Positions 9,184-17,952 of a stretch of DNA of 40,355 bases are shown in pieces; within the stretch, counting starts at the first letter, position 1, and each line of letters opens with the position of its first letter. This DNA is from Alphaproteobacteria bacterium (GTDB lineage: Bacteria; Pseudomonadota; Alphaproteobacteria; Rs-D84): NCBI GenBank assembly GCA_017554365.1, contig JAFZIM010000039.1, forward strand, positions 1 through 40,355, in the 5' to 3' direction. The notes beneath the pieces were generated by a model. The model was given only the letters and a program-made list of their open reading frames with translations. It was not told the DNA's origin and did not search any database. The position numbers were made by a program, and so were the translations under genes.

Positions 9184-10650
9184 ATGGCTGAAAATACAAA
9201 TATATCTACTAACGAATTAGAAGCACGTTTACAAAAGGTCGAAAATATTAAACAACGTGATGGTGTTGTTTGGAAAGACAAATTTGAACGTTCTCATAAA
9301 ATTAGTGAAGCACGTGAATTGGCTGACGATACATCTGTGGTGTTGGCTGGTCGTGTGACTGCTCTTCGTTGGTTGGGTAAATTGATGTTTGGCCGTATTT
9401 ATGATATCGAAGGCGAAATTCAATTTTCTATGTCTCGTGAAGAATTGGGCGAAGAAACATACAAATTTATGAAATCCAATGTTGACTTGGGTGATTTCAT
9501 CGGTATTACTGGAACCCTTTATCATACAACAGCAGGGGAATTAACAGTTCGTGTTTCTAAATATGAAATCTTGGCTAAGGCATTACGTCCATTACCTGAA
9601 AAATATCATGGTTTGACAGATACTGAAACACGTTATCGCCAAAGATATTTGGATATCATTTCAAATCCAGAAGCACGTAATGTATTGCTTGGTCGTTTTC
9701 AAATGACACACAATTTGCGTGAATATATGAACAGAAACGGATTCTTGGAAATAGAAACACCAATTATGCAAAATATTGCATCTGGTGCTGCTGCAAAGCC
9801 ATTTACAACACACCATAATGCTTTGGATGCAGATTTCCAATTACGTATTTCACCTGAATTGTTCTTGAAGCAGGCAATTGGTGCAGGTTTTGACCGCGTT
9901 TACGAAGTCGCAAAAGATTTCCGTAATGAAGGTATGGACGCAATGCATTTGCAAGAATTTACCATGATTGAATGGTATGCTGCATATTGGGATTACAAAC
10001 GCAACATAGATTTTACTTGGAATATGGTTCAAGAATTGATTCAAAAGGCACGTGGTACATTACAAATCGAATACCAAGGCACTATGTTAGATTTCAGTAA
10101 ATATGAAATGATAGATTATACTGCAAAAATGAATGAATTGTTCGGTTGCAATATACTTGATTTTGATGATGTCGATAAATTGCGTAATCAATTGGTTGAA
10201 CAGGGTATGTTCCCAGCAGGCGAATTAGATGATTTAAAATCTATACCTACATTGGTTGATTATGTCTATAAACGCAAAATCCGTAATCAAATAGTTCAAC
10301 CTACATTCTTGTATAATTATCCAACATATATGGTGCCATTGGCTCGTCATAATGACGAAGATGACCGCAGATTAGATATGTATCAATTATTGGTTGCTGG
10401 TGGCGAATTATGCAAAGGTTATTCAGAATTGGTAAACCCAATACAACAATTACATGCTTTTGAAGAACAGGCCAAAAATATATCTAATGGCGAAGAAGAA
10501 GCATTTAATCCAGATAACGATTTCGTTCGTGCTATGGAACATGGTTTTCCACCAATTTCTGGTGTGGGTATGGGTATAGACCGCTTGGCTATGATTGTGT
10601 TTAATCAGCCAACAGCACGTGATGTAATCTTGTTCCCAATAATGAAATAA
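9184..10650 (+). CDS. lysS: Lysyl-tRNA synthetase, class II
   Basis: Charges tRNA-Lys. Order of domains: N-terminal anticodon-binding OB fold (GRVTALRWLGKLMFGRIYD), then ETRYRQRYLDII. Motif 1 region is FLEIETPIM, motif 2 region is FRNEGMDAMHLQEFTMIEWYAAYWD, and motif 3 is GVGMGIDRLAMIV. The length of 488 aa from the ATG at 9184 fits; AAGGA lies 8 bases upstream. The 36 bases of open frame upstream overlap the attenuator and are not likely coding. A promoter, leader peptide and terminator precede it, so regulation by attenuation is probable. The next gene starts 17 bases downstream. Confidence 0.97.
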   Translation: MAENTNISTNELEARLQKVENIKQRDGVVWKDKFERSHKISEARELADDTSVVLAGRVTALRWLGKLMFGRIYDIEGEIQFSMSREELGEETYKFMKSNVDLGDFIGITGTLYHTTAGELTVRVSKYEILAKALRPLPEKYHGLTDTETRYRQRYLDIISNPEARNVLLGRFQMTHNLREYMNRNGFLEIETPIMQNIASGAAAKPFTTHHNALDADFQLRISPELFLKQAIGAGFDRVYEVAKDFRNEGMDAMHLQEFTMIEWYAAYWDYKRNIDFTWNMVQELIQKARGTLQIEYQGTMLDFSKYEMIDYTAKMNELFGCNILDFDDVDKLRNQLVEQGMFPAGELDDLKSIPTLVDYVYKRKIRNQIVQPTFLYNYPTYMVPLARHNDEDDRRLDMYQLLVAGGELCKGYSELVNPIQQLHAFEEQAKNISNGEEEAFNPDNDFVRAMEHGFPPISGVGMGIDRLAMIVFNQPTARDVILFPIMK

Positions 10651-10667
10651 TTATAAAAGGATTATTT

Positions 10668-12068
10668 ATGGCTAACGAAACGAAAACAGAAGATGTTTTT
10701 CTGTTGACAAAGCAACACGATGAAAAGAATCTGGCGATAATAGAAGAAGCATTAAAGTCAGGTCGTATAGATGTTGCTACACATGATTATTTGGTAAATT
10801 TATACACTGACGCTATGAATTGGTTCCGCGAAGTGTTTTTATACATTGGTAAATGTTTTGGTGCGCCAAAAGCAGCAGTTCATGAATACGATTATGAAAA
10901 TGATGCTGTTATAGACAGACCTATAACAATATCTTCTATTAATCCACTTGAACCATATTTGGTTAACCATCGTCTTGATGAAGACCCAATGCGTAATCAA
11001 TTTTTTACTACAACCAGAGGACACCAAATTGATTTGGCTGTGTCTTCTATCGTTACGGTTATAGTTGGGGCGCAAAAAAGTGTATCCAGAGCATTAGATA
11101 AAATTACAGGCAAATATTATACAAATTATACAAAGGAAGTTGTTGAAACAACATACAATGTAATTGCAAAAAGCGGACGTGTTGCATCTGCAAAAGCAGT
11201 TTCAGAAAAAGTTGAAGAAGCACTTTCAAAATCTTTTATTACAGATGCTTCTGTATTGGTTTTAGGTATTGTTGGTTCAGGATATCAACAAATTTCTGCC
11301 GATTTAGTGCGTGCTTTGGATAAAATCAGAACACCTTATGAAAGATTAGAAGATGTTTGGCGTATTAAATGTTTGTTTGATTTGGTTCCTCAGGCACGAA
11401 CATTTATTGAAAGAATCTGCAAAATGTGGCCTGATAAAATTATTGGTGTATATGATGAATTCTTTAATATCACAAACCCAAGGGGCTATCGTGATGCTAA
11501 ATTGATTTTGAATATAGGAACCAAAGACAAAGTTGTTCCTATGGAAATCATTTGTCAGGTTAGAACATTCTTTGAATTTGAACATCAAACACATGGGGTT
11601 TATGAAAAATCTCGTCGTTCTAAGAATCAGGCAAATAAAACAACACTTGAAACACAAACAGAAACTTTGCATATCGAAGGTGTAAAGAAATATAATGCTA
11701 TGATTTGTGATTGTGTTGATGATTTGTTTGATAGAATAGGTTGGAATATTTTATACAGCGAAGGCGATGAAGATATGCTTTTCGAAGGATTTCCACAAAT
11801 ATCTACAATATATTATCCACAAAAAATAATGGATATTATATTGGAAAAAGTTGATAATGCTGTTGATAACGAAGTTTTCTTTGTTCAAAATGCACCAGCA
11901 AAATTAACAAAAGACCAAGAAATACGAATATTTAGATGGATGGCTAAATTCATATTGGTTGCTGCTATGCCTTATTCGTATGCTGATTGGTCGGTATGTA
12001 CTGATACAATGTCTGGTAAATTCTTTAATTTCATAATGAAAGAATTACAACGTTATTATAAAAAATAA
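10668..12068 (+). CDS. Divergent RelA/SpoT-synthetase-fold protein (putative)
   Basis: 466 residues. Residues about 215-315 resemble the (p)ppGpp synthetase fold. RLEDVWRIKCLFDL matches the FDEL-D-RAVRI strand, NPRGYRDAKLIL matches the NPKPNGYRSLH region, and EIICQVRTFFEFEHQTHGVYE matches VEIQIRT-...-AE. In typical synthetases a Glu lies two residues before the Gln of this last strand; here that place is Ile and the only Glu lies four residues before. Catalysis is therefore uncertain. No HD hydrolase domain is seen. The flanking helical regions are not recognised. AAAGGA precedes the ATG by 8 bases. It follows lysS by 17 bases and is probably co-transcribed. The fold call is my inference from motif likeness. 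Confidence 0.5.
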   Translation: MANETKTEDVFLLTKQHDEKNLAIIEEALKSGRIDVATHDYLVNLYTDAMNWFREVFLYIGKCFGAPKAAVHEYDYENDAVIDRPITISSINPLEPYLVNHRLDEDPMRNQFFTTTRGHQIDLAVSSIVTVIVGAQKSVSRALDKITGKYYTNYTKEVVETTYNVIAKSGRVASAKAVSEKVEEALSKSFITDASVLVLGIVGSGYQQISADLVRALDKIRTPYERLEDVWRIKCLFDLVPQARTFIERICKMWPDKIIGVYDEFFNITNPRGYRDAKLILNIGTKDKVVPMEIICQVRTFFEFEHQTHGVYEKSRRSKNQANKTTLETQTETLHIEGVKKYNAMICDCVDDLFDRIGWNILYSEGDEDMLFEGFPQISTIYYPQKIMDIILEKVDNAVDNEVFFVQNAPAKLTKDQEIRIFRWMAKFILVAAMPYSYADWSVCTDTMSGKFFNFIMKELQRYYKK

Positions 12069-12072
12069 AGAA

Positions 12073-12107
12073 AAAGGGATGTGAAAAACATCCCTTTCTT
12101 ATTTTCT
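12073..12107 (+). terminator. Terminator after the RelA/SpoT-like gene
   Basis: AAAGGGATGT-GAAAA-ACATCCCTTT, 10-bp stem, then a T-rich tail (CTTATTTTCTT). Confidence 0.85.
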
Positions 12108-12134
12108 TGCGTTTCTATGCGATTTTGATATAAA
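12107..12134 (+). promoter_or_regulatory. Cold-shock gene promoter
   Basis: TTGCGT (12107-12112), 16-base spacer, TATAAA (12129-12134). Leader of about 55 bases to the ATG at 12195. Confidence 0.55.
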
Positions 12135-12194
12135 ATGTAATAAGGTTATCGAAGGTATTGATAATCATAACAAAAAGCATAAAAAGGATACGTT

Positions 12195-12539
12195 ATGCGT
12201 CAAGGAAAGGTAAAATGGTATAATGGTAAAAAGTGTTTCGGCTTTATTACCCCTGATACACCAAATGAAAATGGAAATACAGATGATGTATTTGTACATT
12301 CCAGTGCATTAAAAGCAGCAGATATTCGTTTCTTAAATGAAAACGATATCGTTGAATTTGAAGAAGAAGTTCGTAATGGTAAATTATCTGTTACAACATT
12401 GAAATTAATTCAACGAGATGAAGAATCTGCCCGAAGATTTCAAGAACGTCGTGCTGAACGCCGTCGTGCTAGGGAAGATCGCAAACATCGCGAAGAACAC
12501 AAAGAAAAACGTTCTGGATTTGCGTTCTGGAAAAAATAA
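12195..12539 (+). CDS. Cold-shock-domain protein with basic tail
   Basis: The N-terminal cold-shock domain (residues 1-70) is recognisable: GKVKWYNGKKCFGFITPD is the RNP1 region, though the usual KGFGFI reads KCFGFI. DVFVHSSAL is RNP2, and the last strands include DIVEFEEEV. It binds single-stranded RNA or DNA. A charged C-terminal tail of about 40 residues (RRFQERRAERRRAREDRKHR) is an extension beyond the roughly 68-residue CspA type and should increase RNA binding. AAAAAGGA lies 6 bases before the ATG. A terminator follows directly, so it is monocistronic. Confidence 0.88.
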   Translation: MRQGKVKWYNGKKCFGFITPDTPNENGNTDDVFVHSSALKAADIRFLNENDIVEFEEEVRNGKLSVTTLKLIQRDEESARRFQERRAERRRAREDRKHREEHKEKRSGFAFWKK

Positions 12540-12563
12540 ATTTCTATAAAATGAAATATTAAA

Positions 12564-12595
12564 CAACCCCACTATGAAGTGGGGTTGATTTTTTA
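12564..12595. terminator. Bidirectional terminator between the cold-shock and surface-protein genes
   Basis: CAACCCCAC-TATGAA-GTGGGGTTG, 9-bp stem, with ATTTTTT on the plus side and a T-rich tail on the minus side. Confidence 0.85.
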
Positions 12596-12608
12596 TATAT
12601 AAATAATT

Positions 12609-15600
12609 TTATTGAACTGATTCATCGTGTGCTGAATATGTTGTTCCATTATAATATACATACATTTTCTTGTTAGATTCAGCATTTATATTAAGATTCA
12701 GATTCGATGACAAAGGAATGAAATAGGTTTTATCTGGTAAACTGATAGCCAAAGATTTTGTCCCATTAGGTTTTTCATAAGATAAACACATTCTGTCGTT
12801 ATCGCCAATCATCAACCATTTATTAGAACTGCATTCAAAACTTACAGGAACACATTCTGTTTTAGACATAGCACCTTCGTATAATGTTGTTGTACCGGCA
12901 TCACATTTCAAACATGAAACATAAGGTGATATATCTTCTGTAAATCCTGTGTCATAGAAATAATATCCAACTGGACATTTTATATAAATTGCAGTTTCTT
13001 TGAACATTTCTGTCATTGATAATTCACTCGAATCATAATTTACATTATTAATGTTTCCAAAGAAATACGAAGGTATAAATCTGTATGTTTCGTCATTAGA
13101 ATAATTTTTAAATCCGATGATTTGATTATCGCCCTTGAAAGTTTGATAAAACATCATCCATTCAGGATTACCAGATAATTCACCAAACAAATCTGTTGGT
13201 ATATATCCAGATAATTTAGGGCAATTATAAAATGTTGCATTATACATCCATGGTTTTACAGGCCCGCTTATAATGCCAAATAAACCACTTGGTATAGAAC
13301 CTTCAAGATTTATACAACCATCAAAAGTTCCTGAATACATATTATCTGCAGGTGCACCATAAATGTTTCCAAACAAAGCAGGTGGAATTGTGCCATATAA
13401 TTTTTTACAACCGCTGAATGTGCTTGAATACATGGCTTCTTTTGGTGAACCATAAATACCAGCAAATAATGTTGGTGGTATGGTGCTTGTTATATTTTGA
13501 CAATTATAAAAAGTATAATTAAACATACCATTGGCAGTTTCACCAGCAATATTTTTAAATAAATTATCTGTTAATGTTCCTGTGATACCAGTACATCCAG
13601 CAAAAGTTTTATAAAACATATAATCTATTGGTGCGCCATGAACGCCTTTGGTTGAATCATATTGGTCTGTAAATATGTATTCAGGTATTGGCGATGTTAT
13701 TTGGTCGCAATTATTAAATGTTTTTATAAACCTTGGTTGGGTTGATAAAGAATTACCATTTCCAATTGTCTTGAATATTTTACCCAAAGAACCACGTATC
13801 GCAGTAATTTTATTATAAGAATTTGTTTCGTTATTATTTTTTACCATACCAAAAGTTATTGCACCTGAATATTCAAAACCATTATCTTCATCTATTTCTA
13901 TATCAGAACCTGTAAAATATTCAGTAATATTACCTGACATTTTAATAGTGTGTGGTTCATGGTCGTCTGCTGAATAATAATGTTGTATTCTTTGTGGATT
14001 TGCAGTATCCATTGTGATTTTTTCTATGGTGTTGTCGCCCCAATCAATTAATAAATATCCTTTGGCTGCAACACGAAATACAAAAGGATTTGTGTGTGCT
14101 TTGATATCAATTTCAAATGCTGGTTCAATACACCCGTATTCATCCATAGTGCCTTCAACAGAAAATTTACCATCAGGACAAAGAATTTTACTTTGGTCGG
14201 CTGTTCCTGTTGTCCATGTTCCATTTGGACAATAATAACCAACAGGGCATATTCTGCATTCAACAATATTATCATCTACATATAAATATTCGCCAGAATA
14301 ACAAGTATATGTTTTATCATGACATGCTTGGATTCCGATTTTGTTATTATAATCGGTTATTTGACCCGCAGGACATTCAGCACATGATACATGGCCGTCC
14401 CAATATTGACTAAATTCAGATTCTACCTGATAATATCTTTCACCACATTGTGTTGCGACGCCTGAACCTTCAAATATTCCTGACATACCATCGCCAGTAT
14501 GGTTGTTGTTATCCATATTTTCAAACAATTCAGGTGGTATAAATGATTCAAGCGAAGCAGTTCCTTTGAATGTTGTTCGGAAAGATTTATCAACCAAAGA
14601 CCCTGAAAAATTTCTAAATAATTCAGGTGGTATAGAACCTGTTAAGTTAGAACAACCTTCAAAAGTTGCCGCAAAAAGACGTGGTTGCGGATTTCCATAT
14701 ATATTTTTAAATAAATCTTTTGGTATAGAACCTGTTAAACCATTACAGCCATAAAATGTTCCAGGAAATAAATGAGGGACACTTTCACCGCTTATATTTT
14801 CAAATAAATTTTCAGGTATAGAATAAAATGGTTGGTTATCTAATGTTCCTAATTTATAACAACTTGAAAATGTTCCATCAAACATATATTGTGCTGGCTG
14901 TCCGCTGACATTACCAAAGAAATTTTCTGGTATTGGGCCTGTGATATTTTCACAGCCCATAAATGTTGCATAAAACATATAAGGCACAGGTGTTCCAGAT
15001 AAATCACTAAACAAATTAGTTGGTAAATTTCCTGATAAATTTACACATTGATTAAATGTTCTGTAAAATCTTGGCTGAGTTGTTAATGAATTACCTTCGC
15101 CAATAGTAGGAAATAATTGTGCCAAAGAACCACTTATCCCAGCAACAGCAGATGCTGTATTTGTTGCTTCATCAAAATCAGTAAATGAAATAGCAGGTGT
15201 TGTAGCAACATCACTATATAATTCTGCAATACCACCAATACGTATGGTATATGTATGTTGTATTGAATAATTATGATCTATAACTAAATTTTCAGGTTGT
15301 TCGTTTCTGTATCTTCTTATTACACCATCGCCCCAATCAACATAAAATGTTCCTTTGGCCGAGATTGTAAATTTAAAATAATCTGTATAAGGTGTTGTGG
15401 TAATAGCAAATGCAGTATTTATGCATGAATTATCATAAATAAATTGATTTTCATTACAATAAGGTGTGTTATTACCACTATTACCGCCACCAGTATTTTC
15501 ACCATTTTCTTCTGATATTTCACATGAATTGTTTAAAATAGTTTGTCTGAACGAAGAATTTGTCGCAATACTATATGCGCAAAGGTAAGGGCAATTTTTA

Positions 15601-16184
15601 CGACAATTTGTATTTTTTGCTTCCCAGCCAGAAAAAGAAGTATCATTTTCTGGTTTCCCATATATTACCCAACGTTGTTTATCCAAAGAACAAGAACAAC
15701 CATTATATGTTCCAGATAATGGGGTTTCTTTAACGCCACCAAAAGGTTTAGTCCATGCGTTTGAACCGGCATTACATATAGAATATCCATGTAAAGTTGC
15801 ACCATTTAATTCAACAGACCATTCCATGCCACGCGTATAATAATCAATTTCAGCCATATATTGTAAATAAACCGGGTCATCATGTTCTTTGTTTGCTGCT
15901 GATGCCGCGTGAGATAAATTAAAAGAAGTTCCACTACCTGTTAAAAGTTTATAAGAATTATCATTATATTCGTAATATGTATTATTATTTATAATCACTT
16001 CTTCATCGTTATATAATACCGCTTCCAAAGGGGCGTTTGGAAAATAAGAAGTAGAATCACTTGTGATACCATCAGAACAATTTTGAATTGTTATTGCGAA
16101 AATATTATTTAAAGACAAAATAAAACACCCAATGACAAAAAATGTCATACGCAAAAAACGGCCAAAAACAGCATGTTTAGGCAT
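12609..16184 (-). CDS. Large secreted repeat protein (BspA/leucine-rich-like, Cys-rich modules)
   Basis: 1191 residues with an N-terminal signal peptide (residues 13-30, MTFFVIGCFILSLNNIFA). It contains two copies of one module. Each starts with a beta strand plus VDWGDG/IDWGD (about 280 and 711), then a region ending NSLTTQPRF/NSLSTQPRF, then 31-residue repeats with consensus C-x2-[LI]-x-G-x-[IL]-P-x2-[LF]-F-x-[ND]-x2-G-x5-[MF]-[FY]-x2-T-F-x-G (about 380-555 and 826-1018). Cys-rich, growth-factor-receptor-like stretches (about 600-680 and 1069-1135) separate and follow them. It is probably exported and may mediate adhesion (inference). No anchor or beta-barrel is evident at the C-terminus. 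GAAAGGAAG precedes the start. A promoter-like TATGATATAAA (minus strand, near 16210-16220) suggests its own transcript. Confidence 0.8.
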   Translation of the reverse strand: MPKHAVFGRFLRMTFFVIGCFILSLNNIFAITIQNCSDGITSDSTSYFPNAPLEAVLYNDEEVIINNNTYYEYNDNSYKLLTGSGTSFNLSHAASAANKEHDDPVYLQYMAEIDYYTRGMEWSVELNGATLHGYSICNAGSNAWTKPFGGVKETPLSGTYNGCSCSLDKQRWVIYGKPENDTSFSGWEAKNTNCRKNCPYLCAYSIATNSSFRQTILNNSCEISEENGENTGGGNSGNNTPYCNENQFIYDNSCINTAFAITTTPYTDYFKFTISAKGTFYVDWGDGVIRRYRNEQPENLVIDHNYSIQHTYTIRIGGIAELYSDVATTPAISFTDFDEATNTASAVAGISGSLAQLFPTIGEGNSLTTQPRFYRTFNQCVNLSGNLPTNLFSDLSGTPVPYMFYATFMGCENITGPIPENFFGNVSGQPAQYMFDGTFSSCYKLGTLDNQPFYSIPENLFENISGESVPHLFPGTFYGCNGLTGSIPKDLFKNIYGNPQPRLFAATFEGCSNLTGSIPPELFRNFSGSLVDKSFRTTFKGTASLESFIPPELFENMDNNNHTGDGMSGIFEGSGVATQCGERYYQVESEFSQYWDGHVSCAECPAGQITDYNNKIGIQACHDKTYTCYSGEYLYVDDNIVECRICPVGYYCPNGTWTTGTADQSKILCPDGKFSVEGTMDEYGCIEPAFEIDIKAHTNPFVFRVAAKGYLLIDWGDNTIEKITMDTANPQRIQHYYSADDHEPHTIKMSGNITEYFTGSDIEIDEDNGFEYSGAITFGMVKNNNETNSYNKITAIRGSLGKIFKTIGNGNSLSTQPRFIKTFNNCDQITSPIPEYIFTDQYDSTKGVHGAPIDYMFYKTFAGCTGITGTLTDNLFKNIAGETANGMFNYTFYNCQNITSTIPPTLFAGIYGSPKEAMYSSTFSGCKKLYGTIPPALFGNIYGAPADNMYSGTFDGCINLEGSIPSGLFGIISGPVKPWMYNATFYNCPKLSGYIPTDLFGELSGNPEWMMFYQTFKGDNQIIGFKNYSNDETYRFIPSYFFGNINNVNYDSSELSMTEMFKETAIYIKCPVGYYFYDTGFTEDISPYVSCLKCDAGTTTLYEGAMSKTECVPVSFECSSNKWLMIGDNDRMCLSYEKPNGTKSLAISLPDKTYFIPLSSNLNLNINAESNKKMYVYYNGTTYSAHDESVQ

Positions 16185-16230
16185 GATTGGGTTCTCTTCC
16201 TTTCTTATTGTTTATATCATAGGAAAAATA

Positions 16231-16244
16231 TGCCTATCAAGGCA
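16231..16244 (-). terminator. Small terminator after xerC
   Basis: On the minus strand TGCCT-TGAT-AGGCA followed by TATTTTT. The stem is short. Confidence 0.45.
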
Positions 16245-16258
16245 AGTAATTTTTATGC

Positions 16259-17176
16259 CTAATCTTTATGTTTTGCCAATGGATGTGCGTTGTTATAAGC
16301 GGACATAATTTCAGACATATTAACTTTGGTATATAATTGTGTTGTAGATAAAGAAGAATGTCCTAATAATTCTTGAAGTGAACGCAAATCAGCACCCCCA
16401 GCGAGCAGGGCAGTTGCAAAAGTATGTCGCAACGCATGTGGTGTCACATAATCTGGTAATTGCAAATAATGTCTTAAATTTTCAACCACTTTTTCTGCCA
16501 TTCTTGGTGACATAGGCAGACCACGAACACTGCGAAATACAGGGTCATCAACATTATAACCAAAAGGTCTGATTTCTGTATATTTTTTTAAAACTTCATT
16601 AACAGCAGGTAATACAGGAACAATTCGTTCTTTGTTGCCTTTACCAATAATTCTTAAAGATGTTGGATTACCGGCAATATCACGATTTTTTAATGATAAT
16701 GCTTCGCTTATACGTAAACCGCAACCAAATATTAACACAACCAAAGCCCAATCACGCGCGGCCAACCATGGTTCGTTTTGGTCTATTTCTTTAATGGCTT
16801 GGTGCATATCTGCAACATCAGTTGTTTCAATTGCTTTTGATAATTTGCGTGGAACTTTTGGCGAAGAAATTAAACCGATTGCATCATTCTGAATGTTTTT
16901 ATGTATTGCCAACCATTTATAAAATGTTTTCAGCGAAGATAAAGCACGTGCAGTAGATTTATGTGTAAATTCGCGTTTTGCACGATCTGCCAACCAAGAA
17001 CGAAAAGAAATTGTATCAGCCGAAGCAACATTATCAACCCCGACCACACCGCCAACAAATTTTGCAAAAAATTTAAAGAAATCATTAATATCTGATTCAT
17101 AAGCAATCGCAGTATGATTTGAATATTTTTTAGTATTCAATAAATAATTTATAAATTCTGCGATTAAATCATTCAT
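16259..17176 (-). CDS. xerC: Tyrosine recombinase XerC
   Basis: Resolves chromosome dimers at dif together with XerD. The SAM-like N-terminal DNA-binding domain spans residues 1-100. The catalytic domain shows Arg in GCGLRISEAL, Lys in GKGNKER, HALRH (His-x2-Arg), LGHSSL (His) and the nucleophile Tyr in TTQLYTKV. The length of 305 aa is typical. The GCGLRISEAL wording favours XerC over XerD, a judgement by eye. It starts 3 bases after the stop of the SIMPL-domain gene, with AGGTAA overlapping that stop as ribosome site. It is thus the third gene of trpS-SIMPL-xerC. It is a housekeeping gene, not evidence for a mobile element. Confidence 0.9.
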   Translation of the reverse strand: MNDLIAEFINYLLNTKKYSNHTAIAYESDINDFFKFFAKFVGGVVGVDNVASADTISFRSWLADRAKREFTHKSTARALSSLKTFYKWLAIHKNIQNDAIGLISSPKVPRKLSKAIETTDVADMHQAIKEIDQNEPWLAARDWALVVLIFGCGLRISEALSLKNRDIAGNPTSLRIIGKGNKERIVPVLPAVNEVLKKYTEIRPFGYNVDDPVFRSVRGLPMSPRMAEKVVENLRHYLQLPDYVTPHALRHTFATALLAGGADLRSLQELLGHSSLSTTQLYTKVNMSEIMSAYNNAHPLAKHKD

Positions 17177-17179
17177 AAT

Positions 17180-17926
17180 TTACCTGATTTCAAAAGTTGC
17201 TGATACAGAAACAGATACTTCTGTATCTTTACTAACCAAACTGCCACCTGCGTCAAAAGAAGCGGATTCAGCAGTTGCCATTTTTGCCCCCATAATTCTG
17301 AAATTAGAATAAGGTCTTTCATTATAAGAAACATTATCATAAGACACAGATAATAATTTTCCTGCCTTTAAACCATTTGATTCAACCAATGCGTTTGCAC
17401 GTGTGCGTGCATCATCAACTGCAACGGATAAACATTTTTCTAATATAGGTTTCATTGTTTCAGAACTTGTGTACATACGCAGATTTTCTGTATAAACATC
17501 ATTATTACCTGCAAATTTAGTCAAAATATTTTCAATTATTTCAGGTTTTGTTGCAGAAACTTCAATTGCAATACGTGTTTCTGTTCCTAAGTCAATTGAT
17601 TTTTGTAATTCGTGGTTCCATTCTGATTTTTCATAAGAATTAAAATCAGTAGTTTGCATTTTTACATCTTGGGTTTTCAGATAATCTGTAATTTCTGCAA
17701 TTTTATCTGTCGCCATTTTCATAGATACAGCAGGATTTTTATCTAATGTTGTGACGCGTAAAGTTATTGCAGTTCTATCTTTTGGGGCAGAAGTTAAACA
17801 TTCCCCACGAACATTTATTTTACGAATTTCTGATGGTTTATATAATGTATTAAAAGCCAAAGACATAACTGCACCCATGCCAATAACAGATGCAATCCAA
17901 ACAATACTTGATTTAATACTTTTCAT
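17180..17926 (-). CDS. SIMPL-domain (DUF541) periplasmic protein
   Basis: 248 residues with an N-terminal hydrophobic segment (about residues 7-26) that acts as signal anchor or signal peptide. The SIMPL/DUF541 fold follows: VRGECLTSAPKDRTAI (initial strand), a long helix AVSMKMATDKIAEITDYL, the YEKSEWNHE...TETRIAIEVSA region, and the terminal VSVSVSATFEIR strand. SIMPL proteins are periplasmic or membrane-associated with unclear function, linked in some bacteria to oxidative or envelope stress. GGAGAGAG lies 6 bases upstream of the start. It lies 26 bases downstream of trpS and 3 bases upstream of xerC, in the same operon. Confidence 0.82.
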   Translation of the reverse strand: MKSIKSSIVWIASVIGMGAVMSLAFNTLYKPSEIRKINVRGECLTSAPKDRTAITLRVTTLDKNPAVSMKMATDKIAEITDYLKTQDVKMQTTDFNSYEKSEWNHELQKSIDLGTETRIAIEVSATKPEIIENILTKFAGNNDVYTENLRMYTSSETMKPILEKCLSVAVDDARTRANALVESNGLKAGKLLSVSYDNVSYNERPYSNFRIMGAKMATAESASFDAGGSLVSKDTEVSVSVSATFEIR

Positions 17927-17952
17927 AATTTCTCTCTCCGTTTTTTATGGTT

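Noticed and set aside
14014-14754. Several plus-strand open frames inside the large surface-protein gene
   Set aside because: They lie antisense to the repeats of the 1191-aa protein, have repeated low-complexity translations and no start signals.
16259-17176. XerC as the integrase of a mobile element
   Set aside because: It is in a housekeeping operon with trpS, shows standard XerC motifs, and no attachment repeats flank it.
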